Of a DNA stretch of 64,000 nt, positions 33,108 through 43,438 are shown piece after piece; position 1 is the first letter of the stretch; each line of letters opens with the position of its first letter. The notes under the pieces were generated by a model. That model was not told where the DNA came from and searched no databases. It saw only the letters and a list, made by a program, of their open reading frames with translations. The stretch is taken from positions 1,564,985 through 1,628,984 of the forward strand of contig MNCI01004656.1 of NCBI GenBank assembly GCA_015680685.1, in the 5' to 3' direction. This DNA is from Gnetum montanum. Taxonomy: Eukaryota; Streptophyta; Gnetopsida; Gnetales; Gnetaceae. The position numbers and the translations under genes were made by a program.

Positions 33108-33780
33108 ATGAAAATTGAAATCAAAAAATTGTTGCAAGTACGAATCATATATCCTGTACGATATTCAACATGGCTTACTAACCTTGTTCCAGTGAGAAAG
33201 AAAAATGGTGATATGAGGCTTTGTGTAGACTTTAGAAATCTAAATGATGTCTCAAAAAAGGATAAGTATCCACTTCCAAGAATTGATGAGATGCTAATTA
33301 AAGTCTCAGGTTGTTAATTATATTCTTTCTTAGATAGTTTCTCAGGTTATAATCAAATCATGGTAGATAAAAATGATAGATACAAAACAACATTTATCAC
33401 CAAATGAGGAACTTTCGCTTACCAAAGAATGTCATTTGGATTGTCAAACGTTGGAGCTACTTTCCAAAGAGCAATGGATTTAGCATTTAAAGATTTATTA
33501 GGAAAATTTATAATGGTTTATTTGGATGATATTACAATATTTTCAAGAAAAAAAGAAGATCATATTAATCATCTATAGCAAGTTTTTGACAGATGTCATG
33601 AGTTTGGTATTTCATTAAATCCTAAGAACTGTATCTTCGGGGTTAAATCTAGAAGCTTATTAGGCCATGTGATATGTCAAGAAGGAATTTCCATAGAAAA
33701 TTCTCAAATCCAAGCAGTACAGAATATTGAGCATCCCACAAGTAAGCAATCTCTTAGATCTTTCTATGGGAAGATAAACT
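33108..33780 (+). pseudogene. Reverse transcriptase of the nested element
   Basis: Motifs in order: LLQVRIIYPVRYSTWLTNLV, PVRKKNGDMRLCVDFRNLND, DKYPLPRIDEMLIKVSGC, FLDSFSGYNQIMVDKNDRYK, TTFITK, YQRMSFGLSNVGATFQRAMD, MVYLDDITIFSRKKEDH (catalytic YLDD at 33519-33530), SLNPKNCIFGVKSRSLLGHV and SFYGKINFVKKFI. Stops at about 33315, 33403 and 33578 are the only visible breaks, far fewer than in neighbouring elements. It would copy element RNA into cDNA. Confidence 0.9.
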
Positions 33781-34253
33781 TTGTAAAAAAGTTCATCCTC
33801 GGGTTTACTGAAATTACCAAACTATTGATGCATATGCTAAAAAAGGATGTTCAAGTAGAGAAAACACCAAAATCATATAGAGATTTATCAGAAATTAAAA
33901 TTTCTATACAAGAGGCTCCATATTTGGTGAAGCCTAGGCTTAAAGAAGATTTTTGATTATATTCTTTTCCTTCGAATGATTCTATCGCTGCCGTTTTAAC
34001 ACAAAAAGATGATGAAGGTTAAGATGAACCAATTGGAATTTTTGGGTATCAGTTGAAAGGTTTAGAATTAAATTATTCAGACTTAGAGAAATAAGCATTT
34101 GCAGTCATTAAAGCACTTCAGCATTTTAAATATTATTTGAAAAGTTCATTAGTCCACATTATGCTAATTGAACCTGCAGTCAATCGATTCCTAGCCCAAA
34201 ATGAGATTGGGTTAAAAAAAGGAAAATGGCTTATAAAGTTGCAAATTTTCAGA
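33781..34253 (+). pseudogene. Second RNase H of the nested element, cut at an N
   Basis: The frame reads LYSFPSNDSIAAVLTQKDDE, EPIGIFGYQLKGLELNYSDL and AFAVIKALQHFKYYLKSSLV, then GLKKGKWLIKLQIF just before the N at 34254. This is the gypsy RNase H/connection domain. The usual remainder (tail of the domain and the linker up to the integrase zinc finger, several hundred bp) is absent, so the N most likely marks an unfilled assembly join. Confidence 0.8.
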
Positions 34254-34254
34254 T
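34254..34254. other. Ambiguous base N, probable assembly join
   Basis: A single N falls exactly where RNase H and integrase sequence lose continuity. Several hundred bp of expected polyprotein are missing. Confidence 0.7.
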
Positions 34255-35138
34255 NGACTGTGCAACATATAGTTCAATACGGATATTACTGGCCTTGCAT
34301 GTATCAAGACATTAGTTTAAAGATTCAAAAATGCTATAAATGTCAAATTCATGGGCCCAAGATTAAAAAGGCAAGAGCCCCTTTAAAACCAGTAGTTGCA
34401 GATAGACCATTTTAGCAATGGGGTTTAGATTTTATTGGTACAATAACTCCTTCAAGAGATGGACACAAGTTTATTCTCATAACTACTGATTATTTTACTA
34501 AATGATCTGAAGCAAAGGCTCTAAGAGGAATTTCAGCATCAGATGTCATTAAGTTTTTAGAAGACCACATTCTAAGTAGATTTGGTCTACTCGAAGTGTT
34601 AGTGTCAAACAATGGACCTGCCTTCACATCTGAAGAGTTTATCAAATGGGCATCAGAAAAATCTATTTTCTTATTTTCATCATCAAATTATTATCGTGAA
34701 GAAAATGGCCTAGCAGAATCCACCAATAAAAAACTTATCGCTTATATCAAGAAATCGATAGATCGAAATCCAGGAAATTAGATTAATTATCTACAATCCA
34801 CATTATGGTCAGATTGAATTAGATTTAAGAAAGCTATTGGGACATCACCATATAACTTAGTCTATGGTTTGCTAGCAAGAATTACAAATAAGATTGTAAG
34901 CTTAGCTTCTGAATTTGTACAAAGATATAGTGAAAAAACTGATAAAGATAGAAGTTTCATAACTTTGCTTATTAAAAGAGAAGATGAAGTAGATAAAGCA
35001 AGGGATAATTTGTTGCAGAATACCTCTCAAGTTAAAAGATGGTTTGATAGGAAAGCTCTGAAAAGAACTTTTAAGATAGGAGACCTTGTCCTATTATGGA
35101 ATATGAAGAAACCTAATAAGTTTACACCAACATGGATT
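34255..35138 (+). pseudogene. Integrase of the nested element, cut at both ends
   Basis: It begins inside the zinc finger: YGYYWPCMYQDISLKIQKCY then KCQIHG. The core follows as QWGLDFIGTITPSRDGHKFI (first Asp), LVSNNGPAFTSEEFIKWASE (second catalytic Asp is Asn here, SNNGPAF for the usual SDNGPAF) and YYREENGLAESTNKKLIAYI (catalytic Glu kept in GLAEST). The C-terminal GDLVLLWNMKKPNKFTPTWI ends abruptly at the N at 35139. Stops occur at about 34413, 34503, 34779 and 34817. Confidence 0.85.
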
Positions 35139-35139
35139 N
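35139..35139. other. Ambiguous base N, probable assembly join
   Basis: A single N falls in the integrase C-terminus, after which the sequence becomes very AT-rich and unrelated to integrase. Confidence 0.7.
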
Positions 35140-35475
35140 AAGTAATGTATGTATATACTATTAGGTATAATATTATTAGGAATATAGTATTAATTATTAT
35201 GTTTAATTATGCTATTAATATATAATTAGATAAGTAGATAGTATATTATAATAGTAAATATATTTAGGATAAATTTATTTAAATTAGGAAATAGTTTTCC
35301 TTCAAGTGAAACATGTGGAAGCCTACAAGTAAAACAAGTGGAAACCTATAAGTGTGGCAAGTGGAAGAGGTGACTCATCCACCACTTAGTAAGGATTTTG
35401 ACAAATGGTTAAAATGCCTTAATAGAGAAAAAATTGGTTGATGACTCTTGGGGGGAATTTTAAATTTCTAGCTAC
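35140..35475. other. AT-rich spacer then possible promoter region
   Basis: The first 140 bp are almost pure A/T. Bases 35300-35370 carry three loose AAGTGGAA repeats. No coding sequence recognised. It leads into a TATA box. Confidence 0.5.
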
Positions 35476-35484
35476 TATAAAAAG
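35476..35484 (+). promoter_or_regulatory. Internal TATA box before the extra ORF
   Basis: TATAAAAAG lies 91 bp upstream of the ATG at 35567, with a purine-rich AGAGAGAGATAA leader between. The layout is that of a plant core promoter and 5' UTR and is outside both LTRs. Confidence 0.55.
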
Positions 35485-35566
35485 AGGATTGGGTTGCCTA
35501 AGATTTCCTCATCTTCCAATCCAAGTTGAGTAGAGAAAGTAAGAGAGAGATAATCTAAAAGATTAG

Positions 35567-36252
35567 ATGGATTTTGGGAGAATAATGAGGAAGCCTTTTA
35601 TTCCATATGTGATGGGATGTTTCCCTGAACATGTTTTGAAGGCTTACTTGAAAGCTAGATCATGTGGAGCACCGAAAGAGTGTCCTTTCATGGCTTGGTT
35701 GTTTGATGAATTTTCATTCCTCACAAGAGGTTTGGAGATAGAGTCAAATGTTTGGGGAAAATATCAAGATTGCACCCAAGAAGAGGAGAGGGGAGAAGAG
35801 CAACCAACTAATGAGGAGACATGGGAAGAAGCATTCATGTCTCAAGAGGAAGATGAAGGACCGAATGGCAAAGAACAGAAGAGTTCATCTGAAAAAGAAA
35901 ATGAGAAGACTGCTAAAGAGAAAGTTTAAGTAAATCAAGTTGAGAGCTCCACCAAGCTAGAAAACAACAGAATAGCCTTCATCACATCAGAAATTTCTTA
36001 TGAGATAGTTAGAGATATGAGGATTCCTACCAAAGTAACCCTCACAATTTTGTTCCCATCTCAAGAATAGTCCATGAATGAAGGACTTGCTAACGTACAG
36101 TTCCTTATTTCTCTTAGAAATGAGGTTTTTATACCATTAACCCTTATGTTTGATGGGAATTTTCCTCTAAAAATATTTCTATTCAGTTGTAAAAATCCAA
36201 TAAAAGTTTCAATATGTTTCAGTTTTAAAATGGCGTTGCATAAATTCCTTTA
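35567..36252 (+). pseudogene. Extra ORF between integrase and PPT, product unknown
   Basis: The first open frame (35567-35929, 120 codons) encodes MRKPFIPYVMGCFPEHVLKA and CPFMAWLFDEFSFLTRGLEI, then a Glu/Lys-rich tail. After one stop the same frame continues as NNRIAFITSEISYEIVRDMR, IPTKVTLTILFPSQE, VQFLISLRNEVFIPLTLMFD and GNFPLKIFLFSCKN to about 36252, with one more stop. It is thus a roughly 225-codon protein with an acidic hinge in the middle. I do not recognise it. Extra ORFs in this position are known for some plant gypsy elements; a transduced host gene is also possible. Confidence 0.5.
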
Positions 36253-36260
36253 AGCTTTTA

Positions 36261-36272
36261 AGGGGGCCAAAA
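36261..36272 (+). other. Polypurine tract of the nested element
   Basis: AGGGGGCCAAAA, directly before the 3' LTR start, would prime plus-strand DNA. Part of it pairs with the first LTR bases in a perfect hairpin. Confidence 0.8.
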
Positions 36273-36291
36273 TGTGCCAACATTTTGGCCA
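36266..36291 (+). other. Perfect hairpin across the PPT/LTR junction
   Basis: GGCCAAAATGT (36266-36276) and ACATTTTGGCC (36281-36291) are exact reverse complements around a 4-nt loop GCCA. In the 5' LTR the loop position reads TGGC, the reverse complement, between the same flanking TGT and ACATTTTGGCC. Confidence 0.9.
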
Positions 36292-36474
36292 TTTCATGGA
36301 ACATTTGGACTATCTTGTCAAAAATTGGAACATCTTGGTGTTGGTACATTTTTCCCATTTAATGGAGTAGGCTTTATGATTGAAAGGAGATTTCATTTAT
36401 CGTTTGTTCTATATTGATTTAAGAGAGAGATGATCTACCCATCCAAACATTTTTACACTAAATTTTTAAAACAA

Positions 36475-37080
36475 TGTATGGTTAGAAATTTAGAAGTAAA
36501 CATGTACCTTTAAGGTTATGGATTGATGGGTGTTTTGGAAAAGTAAGTAGACTGTTAAACATAGATGGGATAGAGAAGCCTACAGTTGCACTTGTTATTT
36601 GGGGAATGGGAGGTATCGGTAAAAGCACTTTGGTTTCTGCCTCTATTAAGAGCCTAGAGAATAAACTCTCATGAAAATACAAGTTTTCCAGAATCAAGTT
36701 TGACAACACTATAAAACAAGCAAAACACTCACATATTGCTAAGTTGCAGAAGCAAATTCTTCATTATTTGTTTCCAGGATAAATAGAAGAATTTTTGCTT
36801 AGCGAAAGGCGTGATGCTGAGGATGATTATTACATCTCGTGTACAGGAAGTTGAGGATGAAGTTCTAGACTATTGTGAAAAAAATTTAAAATTTACCAAA
36901 GACACCATATCCATGACCGATTATCAGAGGATTTACTGGAAACAAAAGTGATGGGCCCTATCACTGAAGAATTCAGAGAAGCATTTGTGGATGCGATGAG
37001 CACATTTAGGGAGGTAGCACACTTATGCTGCAGGATTCTTTTGCTGCTAATGGTGGTTGGAGGACAACTATGTAAAATAG
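36475..37080 (+). pseudogene. NB-ARC fragment inside 3' LTR, P-loop intact
   Basis: This is the LTR twin of 27566-28150. Here the P-loop reads VALVIWGMGGIGKSTLVSAS (GMGGIGKST at 36603-36629), fully canonical, so this copy preserves the captured sequence better. The GLPL region is CCRILLLLMVVGGQL. The P-loop frame is closed by a stop after ENKLS, and further stops follow. Confidence 0.8.
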
Positions 37081-37129
37081 ACACCTCAATACGTATTCAA
37101 AAATTAAAAGTGGGAAATGTTAATTTCAA

Positions 37130-37755
37130 AGTTGTTGAGTATGAGAAAATGCACCGAAACAGAGGTGTCTTCGTCGATAAATTTACGTTTCCTTTCCTAG
37201 CCAAGGCCTGCTCCATACTCTAAGATTTGCACTAGGGCCAGAATGTGTATCATCATGCCAGAAGAGCTTGGCTTGATTCTAATTTAGTCGTCGCGAAATC
37301 ATTCATTTTCATGTTCAACAGATGCTACCGCCTGGACCTTACAAGAAATGTGTTTGAGAAAATGCCTAACAAAACCCTGGTTTCATGGAACTCTATGGTT
37401 GCATCTTATGTTGAATATGGATACTTGGATAAGGCTTTCAAAATTCTGAAAAGTAGTGCCCGACACTGGGGTCTGCCCTAATAGGATCACTATTTTGAAG
37501 TTTGCTTAGTGGATGCAGTAATTTGGGGATAGGAATGTAGGGTTTGTGCATGACTAAGCTATAGAACATGGTTTGGATTTGGATGTTGCTGTGGGCAATG
37601 CGTAACAGAACTGGGGATGATTTCCTAGGGCTAGTCTATTTGTGCCGTAATTTTGAAAAAGGGCTTTGATGTAGAAACTGTTATTAGAACAGTTTTGATT
37701 AATATGTATTCCAAATGCAGGGATATGTACAAAGTTAGGAAACTTCTTTCAGAGA
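37130..37755 (+). pseudogene. PPR repeat fragment inside 3' LTR
   Basis: LTR twin of the fragment at 28205-28830: YEKMHRNRGVFVDKFTFPFL, AKACSIL, SFIFMFNRCYRLDLTRNVFE, KMPNKTLVSWNSMVASYVEY and GYLDKAFKILKSSA (open frame 37245-37481), then degraded repeats. Some residues here (KMPNK for KIPNK) are closer to the PPR consensus. Confidence 0.85.
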
Positions 37756-38444
37756 ATACTTTGCAATGATGAACCTGTAAACAACCTTATCAAAAATAGC
37801 AGCAGTACTCGACACCAATGCATTCATCTTCACCATTGTCAATCCATCAAGTGCGGTCATAGAGACACAAAGACACAGCAAGATAGGTGCACAACTGAAT
37901 CAGCAGAACCAAGATATGTTTTAGCCGATGCCGATAAATCAGAGTTACATTTTATTCAGAAGAAGCTGTCATCACTGAAGAAAAATACAAAACCCGAATG
38001 CACGAAATTAAAGTCACAAAATAACATTTTAATTTCATATGGCCTGGTGGCAAAATAATAATTTTAGCAATTTCTCAGATGCAATAATGGTATGAAGCTC
38101 TTGTTAAATACCTGGCATTAATTTAATTATCCCAAGTGAATTACTAAGGATTTATACACGGTGGGTAATTAAAATCCTAAAATAAAAATAAAATAACAAT
38201 TATATGAAGCTCTTATAGTATGGAGATCTTAGATTTATTTTTATAGGTTGCTTCTTATGAAATATTTGTAATATTTACACATGCAAATGTTAGCATGATT
38301 TTCTCCTAACTTCATGTATAAGTTATAACTTCCTAACTAGATTGGCAAGAAATATCTCCTAACTAGTTGGGCAAGTTATAACTTCCTCACTTGGGAGAGA
38401 AGTTACCTAATATATTTTTTAATATCTAAAAACCTTTTGAACCC

Positions 38445-38454
38445 TATAAAAAGG
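38445..38454 (+). promoter_or_regulatory. TATA box of the nested 3' LTR
   Basis: TATAAAAAGG at the position equivalent to 29522 in the 5' LTR. Confidence 0.7.
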
Positions 38455-39664
38455 CTTCAAGGGTTAAAGGAGACTACTAGCTCTCACTTGGAGAGACACT
38501 TTGGGTCTTGGGAAGAGCATTGTAAAGAAGAAATTGTAAAAGATTGCTTGTAAGATGACTTGCTAAAGGCAACATTTCAGCCTCTTTGTCATAGTCCTCT
38601 GAGTTATGCTTTTTTTTATTTTGTTTAAATTGTTTAGCTAGTGGTTGATATAATATTATGCCTCGTAAAAAATCTTGGGATTTTTAGATTGCTCTTATTG
38701 ATTCTTGTTGCATAATAGAAAATTTCTATTAAAATTTTGCGATAGAAGAGCTGGTGTTTAAAAGCCTTAAGAGAATTTTAGTAGTAAATTTCATTATTTT
38801 GCAATGTATAAAACTGCTATTGAGATTGTTGTAAGAGAGCCTCTGCATGTAGTCAAGCTGTTGAACAATTCAATAGTCAAGAGGGTTCAGAAAATATTTG
38901 GTATTTTGATAGGACCAGAATAGCTTCTTTTATCTTTAAAGTGAATCTCCGTGGTATTTCAATCATAAATTGTCAAGTATTTTGAAGGTTCTATTGAATG
39001 CAATTGTTGAAATCCATTATCTAGCCAAAATAGAGTCTCATACATGATAGTTTACGCAATAATTTTTTGGGTAGCATCGTAGGATTTTCTTGAAGAAATT
39101 GCTTTTTGAGCGTTAGAAGATTGAACAATTCGTAGTTATTGAATTTGGGATAGCTTTATTGCAAAGTGTTTACTCATATTATTTTACCTTGTTTAAATAT
39201 TTGATATCTTTACACAAATCTTCTTTCTTTTTCTCTTCTTTCTATTTCCATTGAATCTTGCTCTATTTCTAGTTTTCTTGTGGAACTATCTCTTTCTCTG
39301 GGGAAAATTAGAAGTAGATTCACAGAGTTGTGCTCAAATTTTTTTGCAAAACTTTATTTGTTACAAGTAGGTATTATAAGGACCTCATAGACTAGGCAAT
39401 TGAATAGAATAAGAACTCTCAACAACTCACAGTACTTTGCAAAGTTGGCTGAATCTCTTTAAGATAAGTCATTTATAGTTTTACACACAACACAATCTTT
39501 TCATTTTTCACAACAGCACACTGCAACAGCACACACACATACTCACATTAACCACTAAGTCTATTTGGAGGTATTTGGACCTTGGTGCAGCCAGAAGACC
39601 AACAAGCACCTAAATCTTGTTCGAGGACACTCGTTGGCGGTCGCGTCCCAAATGGTCGCCAACA

Positions 39665-40060
39665 GGAATAACATCTGTCATCTTGGAGAACTTGCTCACA
39701 ACAACAAAAATTACATCATTCCCATTATTGGTCTTTGGAATACCACTCACAAAATTCATTGACACAATTTCCAATGGACCTTTGGGAATTTGTAAAGACA
39801 TATAGTGTCCATCCACATCTCTACCTTCTTTGAACTTTTGATATGTCAAGCATTCCTTCACAAAGTTCAAAACTTCAATTGTCATACCAGGCCAAAAAAT
39901 AGTGCCTACCCTCAAGTTTCAATGTTTTATCCTTACCCATGTAACTTGCCATGCCACTACAATGTTTTTCAAACAAAGTCTTCTTCATAAAATCATAATT
40001 AGGAACACATATCTTTCTATTCTTAAATAACAATTTATCTTGAATATGATAGTCCCTCGA
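39665..40060 (-). pseudogene. Integrase N-terminal half of the chromovirus
   Basis: The minus strand reads FWPGMTIEVLNFVKECLTYQ (zinc finger end with Cys), KFKEGRDVDGHYMSLQIPKG, PLEIVSMNFVSGIPKTNNGN and DVIFVVVSKFSKMTDVIP, ending at the insertion site at 39665-39669. The next residues, [14 protein letters not shown], are found 12.3 kb away at 27364, in frame. The first catalytic Asp (usual MDFV) is Asn here (MNFV). Confidence 0.9.
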
Positions 40061-40269
40061 TTAGTCTATTATATTCATCAATGGCTCCTTGTGATTCCTC
40101 CAAACCTACCCAAAACCAACATCATGCTCATATAAAGAAGCAAAATCACCCATACCTTCGACATGAGGTATGCTGAAATTTACCACATGCACCTTAAATA
40201 ATGCATCAGCCACCACATTCACTTTTCCACTATTATGCTTCAACACAAAATTAAGCTCTTATAACCATG

Positions 40270-40560
40270 CAACCCATTTCATGTGCTTTGCACTCAACTT
40301 GTTTTATAAGTTTAGAAATTGAAATGCATTGTGATCTATCATTAAGGTGAATTCTTTGGGCAATAAGTAATGTCTTCAATGCTTGATTGCTAGAAGAATA
40401 GTATACAACTCCTTCTCATATATGTTATATTTTTTCCTTGACTCATTTAACTTTTTAGAAAATAAAGCAATAGCCCTACCTTCTTGTGAAAGTGCCTCAC
40501 CAATGGCAAGTCTACTTGCATCCACCTCCACATGAGAAAGCTTTTAAAAATCTGGAATTG
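40270..40560 (-). pseudogene. RNase H domain of the chromovirus
   Basis: The plus strand at 40320-40540 is the complement of a domain reading like VDASRLAIGEALSQEGRAIA, FFSKKLNESRKKYN, YEKELYTILLAIKH and HYLLPKEFTLMIDHNAFQFL in broken frames. It parallels the plus-strand copy at 17060-17280. Stops interrupt it. Confidence 0.7.
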
Positions 40561-40849
40561 CAAGCATTGGTGCACTAGTAATCTTTGCTTTCAACAAGTC
40601 AAAGCTCCATTGGGTTTCATTATTTCATCTTAATTTTTTCTTCATCAAAGTAAACATAGGATACAAAATACCACTAAAATTTTTTATGAACCATCTATAA
40701 AAACTTGCTAAATGAAAGAATGACCTTACCTCCCCAACATTCTTAGGAGTTGGCCAATTCCTTATAGCCTTTACCTTGGTAGCTTCCATTCAAATATGAT
40801 TTTTAGAACACATGTCCCAAATATGTGACTTCCCTCTTGAAGAAATGAC

Positions 40850-41400
40850 TTTTCTTTACATTGATCACCAACTATGCCTCCTCCAAATTTAGGCACATGA
40901 TCCTCAAGTGATCCAAGTGCTCTTCATCATTAGACTATATACCAAAATATTATCAAAAAAGATAATACAACACTTACCAATCAAGTCCTTCAATACATCA
41001 TGCATCAACCTCATCAACATAGTAGGTGCATTCGTAAGCACAAATGGCATCACCAACCACTTAAATAATCCATTCGGTGTTTTGAATCCACTCATCAACA
41101 AGCTTGATTCTAATTTGATTGTATCCACTATTCATAATCAATTTTGCTAAAAATTTTAGCACTAGTAAGGACATCAAGGATATCAACCATCATTAAAATA
41201 GGAAACCTATACCTTATTGTTATCATTTTCACTACCCTAAAATCAATGCACATCCTCAATTCATTGCTATTCTTCTTTGGCACTAGCATTGCTAGAATTG
41301 CACAAGGTGAAATAGATTCCCTCATGAAGCCATTTATAAGTAACCACTTTACTTTCCATTGTAATTGAGCCCTTTGATTTCATGCCATATGGTAAGCTCT
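40850..41400 (-). pseudogene. Reverse transcriptase of the chromovirus
   Basis: Minus-strand frames give SISPCAILAMLVPKKNSNEL, RMCIDFRVVKMITIRYRFPI and DVLTSAKIFSKIDYE (41325-41128), then FKTPNGLFKWLVMPFVLTNA, PTMLMRLMHDVLKDLIGKCC and IIFFDNILVYS (41128-40904). The catalytic YxDD reads FFDN, so one Asp is lost. The spelling is that of chromoviruses (KI.VKYRFPIPR, LYEWLVMPFGL). Confidence 0.9.
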
Positions 41401-41499
41401 TTTATTTGGAATGGTTGCATAAGAAATGAAGTTAATTTGATGTTGTACATTTTTCATCAATGGTAGTGCATTCATTTCCCCCTTGAATACCTTTGGAAA

Positions 41500-41900
41500 T
41501 TTCTCCTTCAATCCTAGCACACCTGTAGGAAGTTCAACCTACACATAATCATCGTTAGTAGCAACTATTGTTATAAAAACAAAACCAAAACCAATTTTAT
41601 CATGTTCCTTAATATATTTTATCTTTCCTAGAAGGATTAAGAAAGCATTAAGTGGGATTTTTTGCCACACTTGTTCAGCTATCATAGGAATTAAATCATG
41701 GATTCCATTAGGTCTAACAATGCTGCACACATTTCTTGCTTCATCAAACTAAGCACCATTGTTAAAATTCAAAGGTCTACTAAGAATTAAATCAGCAAAA
41801 TCTATTGGAAGCACATCACACCTTCCAACATCATGAAAACTTCTAATTTTAAATTTCAAAGTACATTATTCTCTTACCTCTTGGAAAAATCTTTAGATAA
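41500..41900 (-). pseudogene. Protease tail and linker to RT of the chromovirus
   Basis: The minus strand reads NVCSIVRPNGIHDLIPMIAE (41730 frame), FGFVFITIVATNDDYV, VELPTGVLGLKEKFPKVFKG and EMNALPLMKNVQHQINFI. The LLGRPW-like protease end is degraded near 41790. The linker V..LL..F..VFP.E.P.GLPP..D..H.I pattern is the normal bridge from protease to RT. Confidence 0.7.
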
Positions 41901-42189
41901 CTAATGCACCTTATACTGTCTTGGATGAGGATTAGTTACCAAACCCAATCTACGAATTTCCTCAAAAGAAATAACATTTTCTTGGGCTCCCTCATAAATC
42001 AAAATATGAATTCATTCGCTATTAAGAAAACAACTAGCTCTAATCCAAAAAAATAATTTCCTATGAATATGATCTCCCCTATTCACATTCCCCATGAATG
42101 CATAAGAATTTAGTTCTGAAACATTCTCAATTTTTGAACCATTAGGATCACCTCTTTGAAGAGCTTGGCTTGATGTATCCTCCACCTCT

Positions 42190-43060
42190 ATGGTTTGCAT
42201 ATCTTTTCCCTTGGCTTCCTTGTGAAGTGAACATTCCCATTTCTTATGTCCTTATGCTCCACACTTGAAGCATTGAAATTTTGATGAGTTTCTATCTTGA
42301 CCCTTGCCTCCCTTGCTTAGGTCCTTCCTGGTTTTATCATTCTCATCATCTCCTTCAATCTTCTTATCTTGGCTTCCCTCCTTATCTTTAAATTTGAATT
42401 TGGATCCTGTATCAGATCTAGATACCTTCTCCTTCCCCTTAAAAGTCTGTTTATTCCTGTTTCCAAATCCACGTAATTTTTTTCTTAACTTTGAGTGCCA
42501 AATCATAAGCCTCATCAAGTGTCTACAGCTCATAAAAGGACAACTGTTACTGGTAGGTCATTTTGAGACCTCCTAAAAATATTGATTCTTACTCAAGCTC
42601 CTTCCACTTTACCTTAGCTTCATGGAATAAATTACAAATTTTGATATAAAATTCTTTGACATCTTTTTCAGCTTCCCTTATGAATTTTAACATCATAAAT
42701 GTTTCTTGTCTCTGATGATATTGTTCAAATTTTCTTTCCAACCTATATTTAATTAGATTCCAATCTCTAATAGGCTAACCATTTCATCTTTCATAACCAT
42801 GGAACTTCATTTTCTACCATGTAGAAACCATACCTTCTAATCTAGATTTAGTAATAGGTACCCTCAAGTTATTTGATACCTCTTCTAATAGAAAATTCTT
42901 CTCAAGTGCCTTCAATGAAATTGAAAAAGCATTGGTGCCATCTACACCATTGAAAGTCTTAAAATCTACATATGGAAGTCTTGAAGCATTTTTGAATGCT
43001 CTAGCAAGTCAACCTCATCTTCATCATCAAGCTTACTTGAAGAAGTATTAAGCACCACTG
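42190..43060 (-). pseudogene. Gag C-terminus with CCHC zinc knuckle (chromovirus)
   Basis: A minus-strand frame 42533-42252 is Lys/Asp/Ser-rich and ends SSKFQCFKCGA; past a stop it continues GHKKWECSLHKEAKGKD. Together C-x2-C-x4-H-x4-C is a nucleocapsid zinc knuckle, which binds element RNA. Upstream to about 43060 the complement shows degraded capsid-like text. The stop falls inside the knuckle. Confidence 0.8.
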
Positions 43061-43404
43061 GAGGCCTTGGAGTTATAATTTGAGGAATAGGATTCCCTTC
43101 CATTTGAATCCTTGGCTAATGGTTTCCTACACTTTCATAGTTTGATTGACCTTCCTCTTCATCTACTTCACCTCCACCTAGCTATGAAACTTCTTCATCT
43201 AAATTTACATGCTCTTCACCTCCACCTATCAGGATATAGCTACGGCTAGCTTGTCTATCGACCTTTGTGATAATTTCTTCTAATTAAGCAACCATCATTT
43301 GGAAGGTTGACTTCATGCTCTTCAAGTCATGATTCAAAGCTTGCACCTATTTCATCTTGTATGCCATTTGAAATTGATAAAATCCTCAACCAAAGTCCAA
43401 GAAA

Positions 43405-43425
43405 CAATAAAACTAGGCTTCAATA
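43405..43425 (-). other. Degenerate initiator-Met-type PBS of the chromovirus
   Basis: Just inside the 5' LTR the minus strand reads TTGTTATTGAAGCCTAG. The canonical plant PBS for initiator Met tRNA is TGGTATCAGAGCC, so this is a close but decayed match in the right place. Confidence 0.5.
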
Positions 43426-43438
43426 ACAATAACACTAC

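Larger units (their letters stand above)
27365..39664 (+). mobile_element. Nested 12.3-kb Ty3/gypsy-type LTR retrotransposon with gene-carrying LTRs
   Basis: The ends are TGTTGGC...GCCAACA, flanked by GGAAT on both sides. LTRs are 27365-30728 (3364 bp) and 36273-39664 (3392 bp). The PBS is at 30736-30751 and the PPT just before 36273. The internal region runs protease, RNase H, RT, RNase H, integrase and an extra ORF. No clear capsid or nucleocapsid was found, so it may have depended on another element's gag. The U3 of each LTR holds NB-ARC and PPR gene fragments. By eye the LTRs differ at about 4% in their first 200 bp and more elsewhere, so the insertion is old. Confidence 0.95.
36273..39664 (+). 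repeat. 3' LTR of the nested element
   Basis: It starts TGTGCCAACATTTTGG and ends GGTCGCCAACA, and is collinear with 27365-30728 throughout. TATA at 38445. The microsatellite near 39530 (CACACACATAC) is longer than in the 5' copy. Confidence 0.95.

Noticed and set aside
35567-35929. Extra ORF as an envelope-like gene
   Set aside because: No signal peptide or transmembrane segment; the C-terminal half is acidic and charged, unlike known env-like ORFs.
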